Origin: a bacterium
GTDB lineage: Bacteria; CAIJMQ01; JAADFP01
Assembly: GCA_027021085.1 (NCBI GenBank)
Contig: JALUVB010000162.1
Coordinates: forward strand, 1 to 22,274
DNA: 22,274 nt
Direction of reading: 5' to 3'
Part shown: positions 7,798 to 15,834 of the stretch, piece after piece
How positions within the stretch are numbered: position 1 is the stretch's first letter
Layout: each line of letters begins with the position of its first letter
Position numbers and translations under genes: made by a program
Notes under the pieces: generated by a model
Databases searched by the model: none
Seen by the model: only the letters and a program-made list of their open reading frames with translations
What the model was told of the DNA's origin: nothing

Positions 7798-8710
7798 AGG
7801 AAAGTATCTCCTCTATTAAATCATTATAACTTATTCCTGCTGCTTCTGCCTGGGCAGGCAGGTCTGAAATATCGGTGAGTCCCGGCACCGTGTTCAAATC
7901 GTGCACGTATGGTATATCTTTTCTTACTATAATATCCACGCGGGAGAAAGAACGGCAGGATAGAATTTTATGTGCTTTTATGGCTATTTCCTGGCTTATG
8001 CGGTAAGTTTCTGCCGGGAGGTCTGCAGGAATGATAAATTCGGTCATACCAGGAGTATACTTGGCCTGGTAATCGTAAAAATTTCCCTGGGGAGCAAGCT
8101 CCAGCACCGGTAAGGCGCGCAGAGTATTTCCCTCTCCCAGGAGCCCCACGGTAATTTCTTTTCCCTTGATATATTCCTCCAGGAATACTTCTCCGAATTC
8201 TTCACTTATCCTTTGCACGGCGGGAAGAACCTGCTCCTCTTTCTCTACCATCTCCACGCCCAGGCTTGAACCTTCCGCCACCGGTTTTACTACCAGGGGA
8301 AGCCCTAACTTTTTTATGCCCTTTTTTACATCTTCCAGGAAGTGGTCTTTTTTTATTTCCTGGTATAGCGGGGTGGGGATGTTTTCTTTTTCCCAGAGTT
8401 TCTTGCAGAATATTTTATTCATGGAGAGGGCAGAGGCAAGCACGCCACTTCCCGTGTAGGGAATGCCCATTATTTCCAGCAGCCCCTGGAGCTTCCCATC
8501 TTCCCCGCCTTTCCCGTGTACAGCAATAAAAACTGCTTCCACTCTTGCCTTTCTCAAATCAAAGGGCAATTCCGGGGTTAATTCTATTTCTACTACCTCG
8601 TGTCCCCGGGCCCGAAGTGCATTGCTTACTCTTTTCCCGGAACGGGAAGAAACCTCCCTTTCCCGGGAAGGGCCTCCCCAGATAACCGCTACCCTATGAA
8701 ATGTAGGCAT
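7775..8710 (-). CDS. ddl: D-alanine--D-alanine ligase
   Basis: This cytoplasmic ATP-grasp enzyme makes the D-Ala-D-Ala dipeptide for peptidoglycan. The 311-residue length is normal. Family motifs in order are WGGPSREREVS (11-21), HGKGGEDG (65-72), GSGVLASALSMNK (87-99), KPVAEGSSLGV (142-152, ATP-binding loop), EEYIKGKE (178-185), RVD with Asp259, and DLNTVPGLT (271-279). In well-studied enzymes the last motif is ExNxxPG, with Glu as a magnesium ligand. Here that position is Asp271, a conservative change. The ATG at 8710 has no clear Shine-Dalgarno. The gene is not in a classical mur/fts cluster. It is followed by an overlapping sugar isomerase-like gene and preceded by a repeat-rich gap. Confidence 0.95.
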   Translation of the reverse strand: MPTFHRVAVIWGGPSREREVSSRSGKRVSNALRARGHEVVEIELTPELPFDLRKARVEAVFIAVHGKGGEDGKLQGLLEIMGIPYTGSGVLASALSMNKIFCKKLWEKENIPTPLYQEIKKDHFLEDVKKGIKKLGLPLVVKPVAEGSSLGVEMVEKEEQVLPAVQRISEEFGEVFLEEYIKGKEITVGLLGEGNTLRALPVLELAPQGNFYDYQAKYTPGMTEFIIPADLPAETYRISQEIAIKAHKILSCRSFSRVDIIVRKDIPYVHDLNTVPGLTDISDLPAQAEAAGISYNDLIEEILSYAACNKF

Positions 8711-8860
8711 ATGGCAGTTTAGTCATTAGTCTTAACTTAGTGAGCTATGGGTCATGCCGGCCTCCGCACAAATTCCAATGCACTCGCTTACCCGCCTCTC
8801 CCCGTCTATAGTCTAAAGTCTATCCCGACTTCTGTCGGGAGCCTTCCTCTCACTACTTTC
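8711..8860. other. Repeat-bearing gap between the kinase-like gene and ddl
   Basis: This gap holds heptamer arrays and a palindrome (see separate entries). About 90 bases next to ddl, containing degenerate AGTCATTAGTC-type repeats, show no recognisable promoter. It probably carries the ddl promoter, but I cannot locate it. Confidence 0.45.
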
Positions 8861-8884
8861 TCACTGCTTACTGTTCACTATTTT
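8803..8884 (-). repeat. Heptamer repeat module behind the kinase-like gene
   Basis: Read on the minus strand, AGTRAAY-type 7-mers (about 8884 down to 8850) come first, then the palindrome at 8840-8823, then GACTTTA/GACTATA-type 7-mers (about 8823 down to 8803). These are the same unit classes as in the array after 21499. The first units lie inside the last codons of the kinase-like gene and supply its TGA. Confidence 0.7.
8823..8840. repeat. 7-bp-stem/4-nt-loop palindrome
   Basis: TCCCGAC, loop TTCT, GTCGGGA. It has the same design as the palindromes in the right-end repeat block. It sits between two heptamer arrays and could act as a bidirectional RNA hairpin, but it lacks a T run. Confidence 0.6.
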
Positions 8885-10027
8885 CCTGTCTTTCGCCAGG
8901 TATTCCTGCACCAGCTTTTTCATCTGGGTGCCTTCCACATCGATTATTTTCATCTCCCGGCGGGCAGATTTTACCGAATCAGAGGCATGCACCCCGTTGC
9001 GCATTATGTCATGCCCGTATTCTCTCCTTATGGTTCCCGGCTCTGCTTCCAGGGGGTCAGTTGCTCCTACTTTTCTACGAATGCGGGACACGGCAAAGGG
9101 GCCTTGATAGACCAGGGCAAGAGATTGATGCTCTCTTCCACCGGGTCGGTCCTTGAGGACGGGGTCATCTACCTGGTAGGGGTTATGCCCGGTCATGAAT
9201 TCAATCAGCCTGGCAAATTCTTCTTTCCCCTTTTCTTCCCCCAGTTTTTCCTGCAGTTTTCGCTCTATCGGGGCATAGAATTTCATTGCCTGGTTGATGG
9301 ACATGTTTACTGCCTTGGCGCCTATGAGTTTTAATCCGGGGCCGGAGAGGGCGTTGATTATTTCCCCCACTCTGCGGGACTTGGTATAGATGTTGTCCGG
9401 TTTTATCAGTACCATGGTAGTCTCAATATTGTTGAGTAAGTCTTCCTTGGATACGCAGAGTCCTTCCCGGTACCTCAAGGCTTCCAGCTCGTGGTGATCC
9501 CAGCGTTCGATAAGTTTTTCCCATTTCACAATATTTTTCAGCAGTCCGCCGTCTTTTTCGCTGTATTCAGCCCACAGGGTAATTACCTCCTTTGCCACGC
9601 GTGGCTTGGGAATAATAATTACCGCGGGGTCAATGAATCTTACTATGTTTCCATCCTCGTCTTCTTCAAACTCTGCGAAAGAGTTTCTTATCGTGCCGTC
9701 AATTCGATGAGATATTGGCCCTACCACTCCCCTGATTTGGGAAATGGCCTCTTCCCCCCGCAGAAGTAGAAGCATCATTCTTTTTTTTATCGGGCCTTTG
9801 TTTTTTGCTATGTATTCCCGGTAGAGGTATTCTCTGAAAGAGTCCTGTATTATCAGTTCTATGTATTTCCTGATTAGCCCCTGGCTGGGGGCAAACATCC
9901 TTACCTCTATGAGTTCCAGGGGTTTAACTCCGCCAGAAAATATCTCTTTTATTATAGAACCGGTAAGAGATTTCTCCAGGGATTTCTCGGTAATGAGGAC
10001 TAAAGCAAGTTCTTCTTTTATGCCCAT
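8861..10027 (-). CDS. Tandem nucleoside diphosphate kinase-domain protein
   Basis: Nucleoside diphosphate kinase moves the gamma-phosphate between nucleotides via a phosphohistidine. The 388 residues contain two copies of the fold. The C-terminal copy (about 203-362) is well conserved: TMVLIKPD with Lys209, RKVGATDP, EPGTIRREY and the active-site motif NGVHASDS with His347. It carries an extra ~40-residue charged insert (about 255-300) compared with the usual ~140-residue enzyme. The N-terminal copy (about 6-140) keeps the opening strand ALVLITEKS and a GPISHRIDGTIRNSF stretch that resembles the VGAT...GTIR region, but it has no catalytic His. It therefore looks like a degenerate, perhaps regulatory or dimerising, copy. 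The gene overlaps the preceding membrane-protein gene by 10 bases. Its last codons, IVNSKQ-stop, are made of repeat DNA. Confidence 0.85.
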   Translation of the reverse strand: MGIKEELALVLITEKSLEKSLTGSIIKEIFSGGVKPLELIEVRMFAPSQGLIRKYIELIIQDSFREYLYREYIAKNKGPIKKRMMLLLLRGEEAISQIRGVVGPISHRIDGTIRNSFAEFEEDEDGNIVRFIDPAVIIIPKPRVAKEVITLWAEYSEKDGGLLKNIVKWEKLIERWDHHELEALRYREGLCVSKEDLLNNIETTMVLIKPDNIYTKSRRVGEIINALSGPGLKLIGAKAVNMSINQAMKFYAPIERKLQEKLGEEKGKEEFARLIEFMTGHNPYQVDDPVLKDRPGGREHQSLALVYQGPFAVSRIRRKVGATDPLEAEPGTIRREYGHDIMRNGVHASDSVKSARREMKIIDVEGTQMKKLVQEYLAKDRKIVNSKQ

Positions 10028-11103
10028 TTTGTCATGTGTGTGATATTTTTAAAGAGGGGGAGTATTTTTGCAAACCCTATAACAATCAAGAGAGCCATAA
10101 GCCCCAGGAGAATGACCACGGGAAGGAGTGCGAGAAGTATTTCCTTCTTGCTTGTTACATACCTTGCTTCTGCAAATTCGCCGCTTTTTACGCCGTTATA
10201 AAGAGTCGCCAGAGCAAGAAAGGTAACCGGGAAGGTGAATAGTATTCCTATCCCTAAGGCAAGTAATCCCAGTATATTAATCAACCCGCCCAGGACAAAT
10301 ATAGCCAGTATCTTCCATCTCAGCCCCTGGGTAAGGTCAAAACTTTCCCTGAGGGCTTCCACCGGTTCACTCTGCCTTTCGCTCACTATGAAAAACGAAA
10401 ATGAGAGTGCCACTGTAAAGAATATCCCCGGGATAAGAAAGAACATGTTGCCTACGGCAACGATAATGCCATAGAGCGCTACCACCACCAATGTGGGGAC
10501 AAAAAAGGAGAAAGGAGTAAATAACGTGTTTACATTGCTTTCTTCCCCTTTAGCCTTTTTTAAACACACCGTATAGAATCCCACGGTAAGTACGGGCCCA
10601 ATGGCTATCTGCATAAGCCATCCAAGAATGGGAAGTTGTTGGGTGAAGCCGTTGACGAGAAAGTATAGGAAGGTTATGCCTGCCAGGTTCCATGGATTGC
10701 TCTTGAGGATACGCAAAGCTTCCTTTATGCAGAGTACCGATATCAAGGAGGGTGGGGAATCTCCCTGCACAAGCGGAGAAATTATGCTATTAATCTGCTT
10801 ACCGCTTTTCAAGTTGGTGCCGCAGTTGGTACACAGGACAGTGTCAGTGTCCCATTTCTTGCCGCACTTGGGACAGATTATTTCTTCTTTTTCTTCTTCC
10901 TTTATCACTTCTCCCGGGATGGAGGGAGCGAATATTTCTTTAAAAGGTGGGGTATCTACTGCTCTTCCCCACCTGTTTTCTCCCGCGGGGCTGATCAAAT
11001 CATCGGCCAGAACTCTCTTTTCCTCAATCCATTGGATGAGTGTACTTGTATCTACCGGGCCGTAGATTTTCCCGTCCGTTTTCTTTATTTCCCACTTATC
11101 CAT
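10018..11103 (-). CDS. GYF_2-domain, zinc-ribbon, multi-pass membrane protein
   Basis: This 361-residue protein has three parts. Residues 1-52 resemble the GYF_2 (DUF4339) domain: W4, DGKIYGPV, LIQWIEEKRVLADDLI and W45. Residues 77-94 form a zinc ribbon (CPKC...CTNC; Cys77, 80, 91, 94). From about 130 there are roughly seven hydrophobic segments, arranged like DUF975/YciC-type membrane domains. GYF_2 domains are thought to bind other proteins, so this is probably an inner-membrane adaptor with a cytosolic N-terminus. Its role is unknown. Its ATG shares one base with the stop of the upstream lipoprotein gene (TAATG), and its stop overlaps the start of the kinase-like gene. The three genes are therefore clearly one operon. 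Confidence 0.75.
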   Translation of the reverse strand: MDKWEIKKTDGKIYGPVDTSTLIQWIEEKRVLADDLISPAGENRWGRAVDTPPFKEIFAPSIPGEVIKEEEKEEIICPKCGKKWDTDTVLCTNCGTNLKSGKQINSIISPLVQGDSPPSLISVLCIKEALRILKSNPWNLAGITFLYFLVNGFTQQLPILGWLMQIAIGPVLTVGFYTVCLKKAKGEESNVNTLFTPFSFFVPTLVVVALYGIIVAVGNMFFLIPGIFFTVALSFSFFIVSERQSEPVEALRESFDLTQGLRWKILAIFVLGGLINILGLLALGIGILFTFPVTFLALATLYNGVKSGEFAEARYVTSKKEILLALLPVVILLGLMALLIVIGFAKILPLFKNITHMTKWA

Positions 11104-11684
11104 TATTTAAGTGATTCTTCCATGTATTCCTGCAAAAGTTTTATAGTGGCATCGTCTGCTTTACCGGTTACCGGCAGGCCATTTTCTTTCTGGAATTCCT
11201 GTAATGCGTTCCGGGTAAGAGGCCCAATTTTTCCGTCAATGGGACCGGGATCGTAGCCGGCTCTTTTCAGGGCTTCCTGTATCTGCTTTACCTTTTCCCG
11301 TGCCTGGCTTACCTTGGCGCGGGGCTTGGGTTTAGGGGTTGGCTTGGGACGGCGTTTCACGGTGGCCTGTTTCTTCTTTTGCTCCTGGATAGTCTTGCTT
11401 AACTGCTGGATTTGTGTTCGCAGCCTTTCCCTCTCCTTTTTCTCTGCCTGGAGAGCCTGCTGGAACATCTGGGATATACTGCGCAGTTCCTTGTACAGCT
11501 GGTCTCGTTCCTTCTGCAGCTGGATATTTTGCTGTGAGAGCTTCTTCACGTTTTCCTGAAGCGCCTGAATCTCTTCTCCCATGCGCCTGGTTTCCTGGCT
11601 GGGGCCGATAAAGGTAGCACAGCCAGAAAGGATTAAACCAAGAGATACCACTGTTCCTCCCAAAAGAAGCTTCGTTCTCCTCAT
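11103..11684 (-). CDS. Lipoprotein with coiled coil and peptidoglycan-binding domain
   Basis: This 193-residue envelope lipoprotein begins with a basic, hydrophobic signal and a lipobox LSGC (19-22; lipidated Cys22). A heptad-rich coiled coil of about 75 residues (30-105) follows, then a Pro/Lys-rich linker (about 111-124, PKPTPKPKPRAK). A C-terminal peptidoglycan-binding domain of the PG_binding_1 type (about 128-188) has IQEALKRAGYDPGPIDGKIG and ALQEFQKENGL. It probably ties a membrane to the cell wall. I chose the ATG at 11684 because AAGGAGGG lies just upstream. A longer frame from a TTG at 11702 would place that ribosome-binding site inside the gene. It is the first gene of the operon with the GYF/zinc-ribbon membrane protein and the kinase-like protein. 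Confidence 0.85.
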   Translation of the reverse strand: MRRTKLLLGGTVVSLGLILSGCATFIGPSQETRRMGEEIQALQENVKKLSQQNIQLQKERDQLYKELRSISQMFQQALQAEKKERERLRTQIQQLSKTIQEQKKKQATVKRRPKPTPKPKPRAKVSQAREKVKQIQEALKRAGYDPGPIDGKIGPLTRNALQEFQKENGLPVTGKADDATIKLLQEYMEESLK

Positions 11685-11825
11685 TGCACCCTCCTTTTGC
11701 AAAAAAGCAAACTCAAAATCCTAAAATCTCCCGGGCAACCCAGGAAATCCTCCGGAGATAATATTGAAAATTGCGAATTTGCATTTTAACATTTCTCTAA
11801 TGCTTTCTCTCATAGATTAGCTTAA

Positions 11826-13649
11826 TTATAAATTATTTTCAACCCTTTGTTTTAATATTATTTTTCCCAGGATGATATCCCTGGCTATCTTCTCTCTTTT
11901 CCTTAAATCAAGGAATTGCAGGGAAAGGCGGGAAACCGGGTAATAACTTCTTATAGATAAAGGTTTGATTGTATAACCTTTTTCCCTCAGGTTTTGCATC
12001 TCTTCAGAGGGAAAGATAATGACAAATTCTTTCCCGGGATTTTTCTCCAGTAATCTTTCCAGTTCCCCTCCGTTGAGTTTAGTTATCTTCTTTTTGAAGT
12101 AGAAGACTAAAGAGGCGTTGGGGAAGAATTTGTAAGTGTAGATAGGGGAATCTTCCGGCAGATTCCTGGCGAAATACTGGGAAGGCTGGTATTTAAGCAG
12201 CGAGGGGTCAACGTGAAAATTCAGGGAGAAATTGAGCATACCCATGGCCAGGACTATGGTAGAGATGAGTAAAATTAGGCTCTTTAGGCGCAGGGCAAGT
12301 ACTCCGGCGACAGAGAGGGAAACAAGGAGAAAGAAAGCAAACCAGAAAGGAAGAGAGGAGAGAAAGGGAAAGAAGATAAAATTCAGGACTAAGAAGAGTG
12401 AAAGTATCACTGCAAGAACGAGAAACTGGGAAACAAGGAGAGGGAGAGAAGTCTCCTTCTCCCTGGTAATTTCCCACAGGTAATTCCCGGTTAACAGGGA
12501 AGCTGCGGGTAAAATGGGGAATATGTAGTGGGGTAGCTTGGAGCTGGAAAAAGACATGAGAATAAAAGGAATAAAGAACCAGAGAAGGGGAATCAGGTAA
12601 ACATCACCCATGCCATTGTTTTTCCTGCACTCCCTGAAAGCGGAGCGGAGTGAAGCAAGAAAGGGAAAGAGAAAGGGCAGGAAAGCCCAGGCAAATGTAT
12701 GGAGGTAGTAGAGAGGCGAGTAGGATTCCGTGTAATGGGTGGTAAAAAAGCGTTTAAAATTTTGTTCGAAGATAATACGTTTGAGAAAGAATAGCCCCTG
12801 CGTTTTGTACATATAGTAATACCAGGGGAATATTACTGCCCCAATCAAAAAGATACCCCAGATTAGGGAAGTTTTAGGCAGGTAAATTTCCTTTCTCCTG
12901 ATGTACCAGTGAATAGAAATGGGAATAAAGGGGAATACAATCCCTACCGGTCCCTTGGTAAGAAACCCTAACCCCAGGGAAAGGTAAAAAAGCATAAGGT
13001 AGAGTACCGTGTGCCTGCCTGTATGGCTTCTCTCCTGAGCATATTCTTGCCGCTCGGATCCTTCTCCTTTTCTTCTTGTTCCTGCCTGGAAAGATAGTTT
13101 AGTTTCAGGGTAAACCTTTTGTTCTATTGCCTTGCTGTAGGCATAAAAGGCGAGGGTTACGAAAAAGAGGAGCACCATGTCTAACTTTGCATCTCTTACC
13201 ATCAGCTGGTAAGCCGGCGAGGCGAGCAAGGAGAGGGAAGACAGCAAACCTGCCGTAGATGAGGAAGTAAACCTTTTCTCCATGGAATATACTAAAATGG
13301 CCGAGAGTAGAGCGAGCAGTATGGAAGGGAAACGCGCGGCAAAGGGGGTTATTCCCCATACCCGGTAGCTCAAAGCAATTAACCACATGGTTAAGGGCGG
13401 ATGCTGGAACCAGGGCTTATAGTTAAGGGTAGTGTTAAAGTAATTTCCTGATTCCACCATTTCCCGTGCTACTTCGGCATAAATTGCCTCGTCCTTGTCT
13501 TTTATAGCGGGAATATTGATGCCTATAAAATAGGGAAGAAAACTGAAGACCAACAAGATGACCAGGAGGGGAACTGTCTTGCACTCTTTGCCCCGGGGAA
13601 AGCAGGTTTTCCCGCTGGTTCCCGGGAGGTAAGCGCCCGTATTACTCAT
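11826..13649 (-). CDS. ArnT/PMT-like membrane glycosyltransferase
   Basis: This 607-residue integral membrane protein is of the GT-C class (ArnT/PMT, GT83-like). Such enzymes use polyprenyl-phosphate sugars to modify lipid A, proteins or other envelope molecules on the outer side of the inner membrane. After a ~25-residue polar N-terminus, the first membrane helix is followed by DKDEAIYAEVAREM (51-64), the acidic motif of the first periplasmic loop that contains the catalytic Asp/Glu. KPWFQHPPLTMWL (78-90) matches the family's KPPL..WL. About 11-13 hydrophobic segments follow, then a soluble C-terminal domain from about 490. The sugar and acceptor are unknown. The ATG at 13649 has only a weak GA-rich ribosome-binding site. 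The gene follows the sialidase-like gene on the same strand after about 140 bases, but repeat DNA between them may separate their expression. Confidence 0.85.
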   Translation of the reverse strand: MSNTGAYLPGTSGKTCFPRGKECKTVPLLVILLVFSFLPYFIGINIPAIKDKDEAIYAEVAREMVESGNYFNTTLNYKPWFQHPPLTMWLIALSYRVWGITPFAARFPSILLALLSAILVYSMEKRFTSSSTAGLLSSLSLLASPAYQLMVRDAKLDMVLLFFVTLAFYAYSKAIEQKVYPETKLSFQAGTRRKGEGSERQEYAQERSHTGRHTVLYLMLFYLSLGLGFLTKGPVGIVFPFIPISIHWYIRRKEIYLPKTSLIWGIFLIGAVIFPWYYYMYKTQGLFFLKRIIFEQNFKRFFTTHYTESYSPLYYLHTFAWAFLPFLFPFLASLRSAFRECRKNNGMGDVYLIPLLWFFIPFILMSFSSSKLPHYIFPILPAASLLTGNYLWEITREKETSLPLLVSQFLVLAVILSLFLVLNFIFFPFLSSLPFWFAFFLLVSLSVAGVLALRLKSLILLISTIVLAMGMLNFSLNFHVDPSLLKYQPSQYFARNLPEDSPIYTYKFFPNASLVFYFKKKITKLNGGELERLLEKNPGKEFVIIFPSEEMQNLREKGYTIKPLSIRSYYPVSRLSLQFLDLRKREKIARDIILGKIILKQRVENNL

Positions 13650-13790
13650 TACTTCTTATCTCTCTCTTCATAGAACTGGTTTTATCCTGCCTTATATTTT
13701 ACACTTCGTTTCCCTGACAGGAAAACCCTAAACTATAAATAAATTCTTCCGAACTTTTCGGTACACCAGGATCCGTTCACTGTTTACTGC
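13650..13790. other. Gap between the sialidase-like and glycosyltransferase genes
   Basis: The left part is AT-rich. Read on the minus strand it contains TAAAAT and ATATAAG stretches that could include a -10 box, but I see no matching -35 box. A short CCGAA-CTT-TTCGG hairpin lies at 13749-13761 with no clean T run. The right end is heptamer repeat. Confidence 0.4.
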
Positions 13791-13807
13791 TCACCTAAAG
13801 TCTATGC
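13774..13807 (-). repeat. Short heptamer array at the end of the sialidase-like gene
   Basis: On the minus strand the sequence runs ATAGACTTTAGG, then TGAGCAGTAAACAGTGAAC. This is one class-A unit (GACTTTA type) followed by three class-B units (AGTRAAY type). The array starts inside the coding region and its TGA (13791-13793) is the stop codon. Confidence 0.65.
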
Positions 13808-14846
13808 TTTTCCCCTTCCTTCCCAGAAGCTCTTTTTCCCTCAGCACAACATGCCTGATTTCCTTCTTGTTCACAGTGTAAACGATATGGATTTTTCCCC
13901 TGGCATCCTGTATTACCGAGGGGTAAAGAAATTTTCTCTTTTTGTCTTCTTCTATAACCTTTTTCAGGGAGAAACTTTTTCCCTCGTCCTCTGAAATGCT
14001 AATAGCAAGAGAGTGAGTATTCTCAGGATTATTGTGGAATACCAGTATTATCCTTCCGGAAGATAAACGCAGCGTATCGAATCCGGAATTGGGCTGGGGC
14101 AGGTCCCTCCTCTTTACCGGGGTGCTCCATGTTTTCCCCTGGTCCCGGGAAATTGCCTCCCAGAGGTAGCCTCCCCGGGCTGAACGCATAAACATTAGCC
14201 AGGATGTCCGGAGGGGAATTATTACTGGCTGCAAATTCCCGGGACTGGTTTTCAAATAGGGAGAACGCCATGCTACTCTCCCTTTCCTGATTAAATACAG
14301 GTAGGAAGAGTAGCCGAATAATTCCTGGTAAAGAGGAAGGAAAAATGATTCCCCCTTTGAATCCACTGGCTTTCCCCGTACCAGCTCTCCTGTCTTGTAA
14401 AAGGGGGATATACGGCGGGGAGGACTCCAGGAAAGGTCATTTTCCCCGGGTGCTACCGGCGATTTTACGTAAAAAATGCGTGCAGTACTCCATCCCGTTC
14501 CCCAGAGCACGGAATAAAAGCAATATATTGCATTATCCTTGAAGAAGAGAACAGGGTTTCCGTCTGCCCGGGAGGGAGTATCCACAAGCACCCTGGGAGA
14601 ACTCCACTTTTGTCTGCCTGCTTTTTTAAAGCTAAAAAAGATGGCCGTATTTTTGTTCTTTTCTTTGCTTCCCGAGTACCAGGCTACAAGTAATCCCTGC
14701 CCGGGGACTTCTATTATACTGGGAGCATGGTTAAATGCCCTGTCGGGAGGGGTGGGTATGGTCTCTTTCTCCAGGCTGAAGATGACACTGTTCCAGGAAA
14801 ACAAAAGGAGAAATGACAGGAGCCCTGGACTTATTTTAATTTTCAC
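13791..14846 (-). CDS. Secreted BNR/Asp-box sialidase-like protein
   Basis: This 351-residue exported protein has a signal peptide (about 1-24) and a six-bladed-propeller pattern of the BNR_2 'sialidase family' type. Motifs are NHAPSIIEVPGQGLLVAWYSGS (39-60), Asp boxes SRDQGKTW (233-240) and SEDEGKSF (285-292), PNSGFDTLRLSSGRI (252-266), YPSVIQDARGKIHIVYT and IRHVVL. It lacks the FRIP arginine motif of classical neuraminidases, so true sialidase activity is not shown. It may act on another glycan. The start is GTG, the first possible start after an in-frame TAA, with AGGAGG 13 bases upstream (14860-14865), a slightly long spacer. The neighbouring ArnT-like glycosyltransferase supports a role in envelope sugars. 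The last codons, SIDFR-stop, are repeat sequence. Confidence 0.8.
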   Translation of the reverse strand: MKIKISPGLLSFLLLFSWNSVIFSLEKETIPTPPDRAFNHAPSIIEVPGQGLLVAWYSGSKEKNKNTAIFFSFKKAGRQKWSSPRVLVDTPSRADGNPVLFFKDNAIYCFYSVLWGTGWSTARIFYVKSPVAPGENDLSWSPPRRISPFYKTGELVRGKPVDSKGESFFLPLYQELFGYSSYLYLIRKGRVAWRSPYLKTSPGNLQPVIIPLRTSWLMFMRSARGGYLWEAISRDQGKTWSTPVKRRDLPQPNSGFDTLRLSSGRIILVFHNNPENTHSLAISISEDEGKSFSLKKVIEEDKKRKFLYPSVIQDARGKIHIVYTVNKKEIRHVVLREKELLGRKGKSIDFR

Positions 14847-14888
14847 TTATGAAACACTGCCTCCTGCGACTAACTTATTCACTTCCAA

Positions 14889-15833
14889 TCAAATATGAAA
14901 CTCCAGGACATCTCCGTCTTCAAGCACGTACTTTCTCTCCACCCTCAGTCCTTTAATCCCCTTTAAATTCCACAACCGGGCGTACTTCATCCTCAGGAAA
15001 TCTTTGTGCACTTCCTCGGCCACGTCAATAACCCGGCTGCCCTTTTTCATTATGATAGGCTTGTTTAAGTTGGGCGGAGAGCCGGGGGTTTTTGTGTAAA
15101 CCCTGATTATTTGCAGAGTGTCAAACATAATTCTTGCCAGGTTATTGAACTGCTGGTTTTTGATGCTTATGGGAATTACCGGCAGGCTTTTATACTGCGC
15201 CTTGATTAGCTGAAGCTGCTTTTCGCTCCCGGGAGTATCCATTTTATTAAGAGTTAATATTGCCTTCTTATTCTCTCCTATGATGATATTCTTTTCTTTA
15301 AGGCGTTTGTTTACCTCTTCCAGTGCCTCGGCGGCTTTCTCGTTGCTCCCATCTCCTATCACAAGCAGGAGGTCTGCCTGGTAGAGAAGCTGGGTGATTC
15401 CCCTGTCCATAAATTCAGCAGTAATGGGAGGAGTATCAATCAGTTGGAACTGGATATTTTCAAAAGCCATCATGCCTACTACGGGTTTGAGGGTGGAGAA
15501 GGGATACGGTGCGCTGTTGGCGTGGGCGTGGGTAAGGGTGGAAAGGAAAAGGGATTTACCGCTGTTTGGCGGCCCGATGAGGACAACCTGGGCTGCTCCC
15601 TCCCTGGGAATGTCATAGGGAGAGAGGGTTTTTCTCTTTTTCTTCTCCGCCTCTTTCAGTTTATTGAGTTTTTTTATCTTTGTGCGGAGTTCTGCCTGGA
15701 GTTTGTCCGTGCCCTTATGCTTGGGCATTATGGAAAGAAGTTCTTTCAGTATGGATATTTTCTCATCCGGAGTTTTTGCCTTTCTCAGTTCCCGTTCTTT
15801 CTCGTAGTATTCGGGTGGTAAGTTCGCAGGCAT
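14889..15833 (-). CDS. DRG/Obg-like GTPase with C-terminal TGS domain
   Basis: This 314-residue cytoplasmic GTPase resembles the DRG branch of the Obg superfamily, whose members act on ribosomes. Residues 1-75 form a charged helical region. The G domain has the P-loop GPPNSGKS (87-94), a switch I region around PYPFSTLKP (109-117), Walker B IDTPP (132-136) and the base-recognition motif NKMD (196-199). The Walker B differs from canonical DxxG (DLPG in DRG proteins) because Pro replaces the Gly. A TGS domain fills the C-terminus (about 243-314, ending LEDGDVLEFHI). Its ATG lies one base past the stop of the outer-membrane-barrel gene, so translation is probably coupled. A GTPase of this type in an envelope operon is unexpected. 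Confidence 0.85.
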   Translation of the reverse strand: MPANLPPEYYEKERELRKAKTPDEKISILKELLSIMPKHKGTDKLQAELRTKIKKLNKLKEAEKKKRKTLSPYDIPREGAAQVVLIGPPNSGKSLFLSTLTHAHANSAPYPFSTLKPVVGMMAFENIQFQLIDTPPITAEFMDRGITQLLYQADLLLVIGDGSNEKAAEALEEVNKRLKEKNIIIGENKKAILTLNKMDTPGSEKQLQLIKAQYKSLPVIPISIKNQQFNNLARIMFDTLQIIRVYTKTPGSPPNLNKPIIMKKGSRVIDVAEEVHKDFLRMKYARLWNLKGIKGLRVERKYVLEDGDVLEFHI

Positions 15834-15834
15834 T

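Noticed and set aside
8747-9334. Plus-strand frame of 195 codons opposite the kinase-like gene
   Set aside because: It is antisense to a gene with clear NDK motifs, starts in repeat DNA and has no recognisable domain.
11685-11702. Longer start (TTG) for the lipoprotein
   Set aside because: AAGGAGGG would then be coding. It is well placed as the ribosome-binding site for the ATG at 11684, and the signal peptide fits that start.
13791-14846. Calling the BNR protein a true neuraminidase
   Set aside because: Asp boxes and propeller motifs are present but the FRIP arginine motif is absent. The BNR_2 family has varied or unknown substrates.
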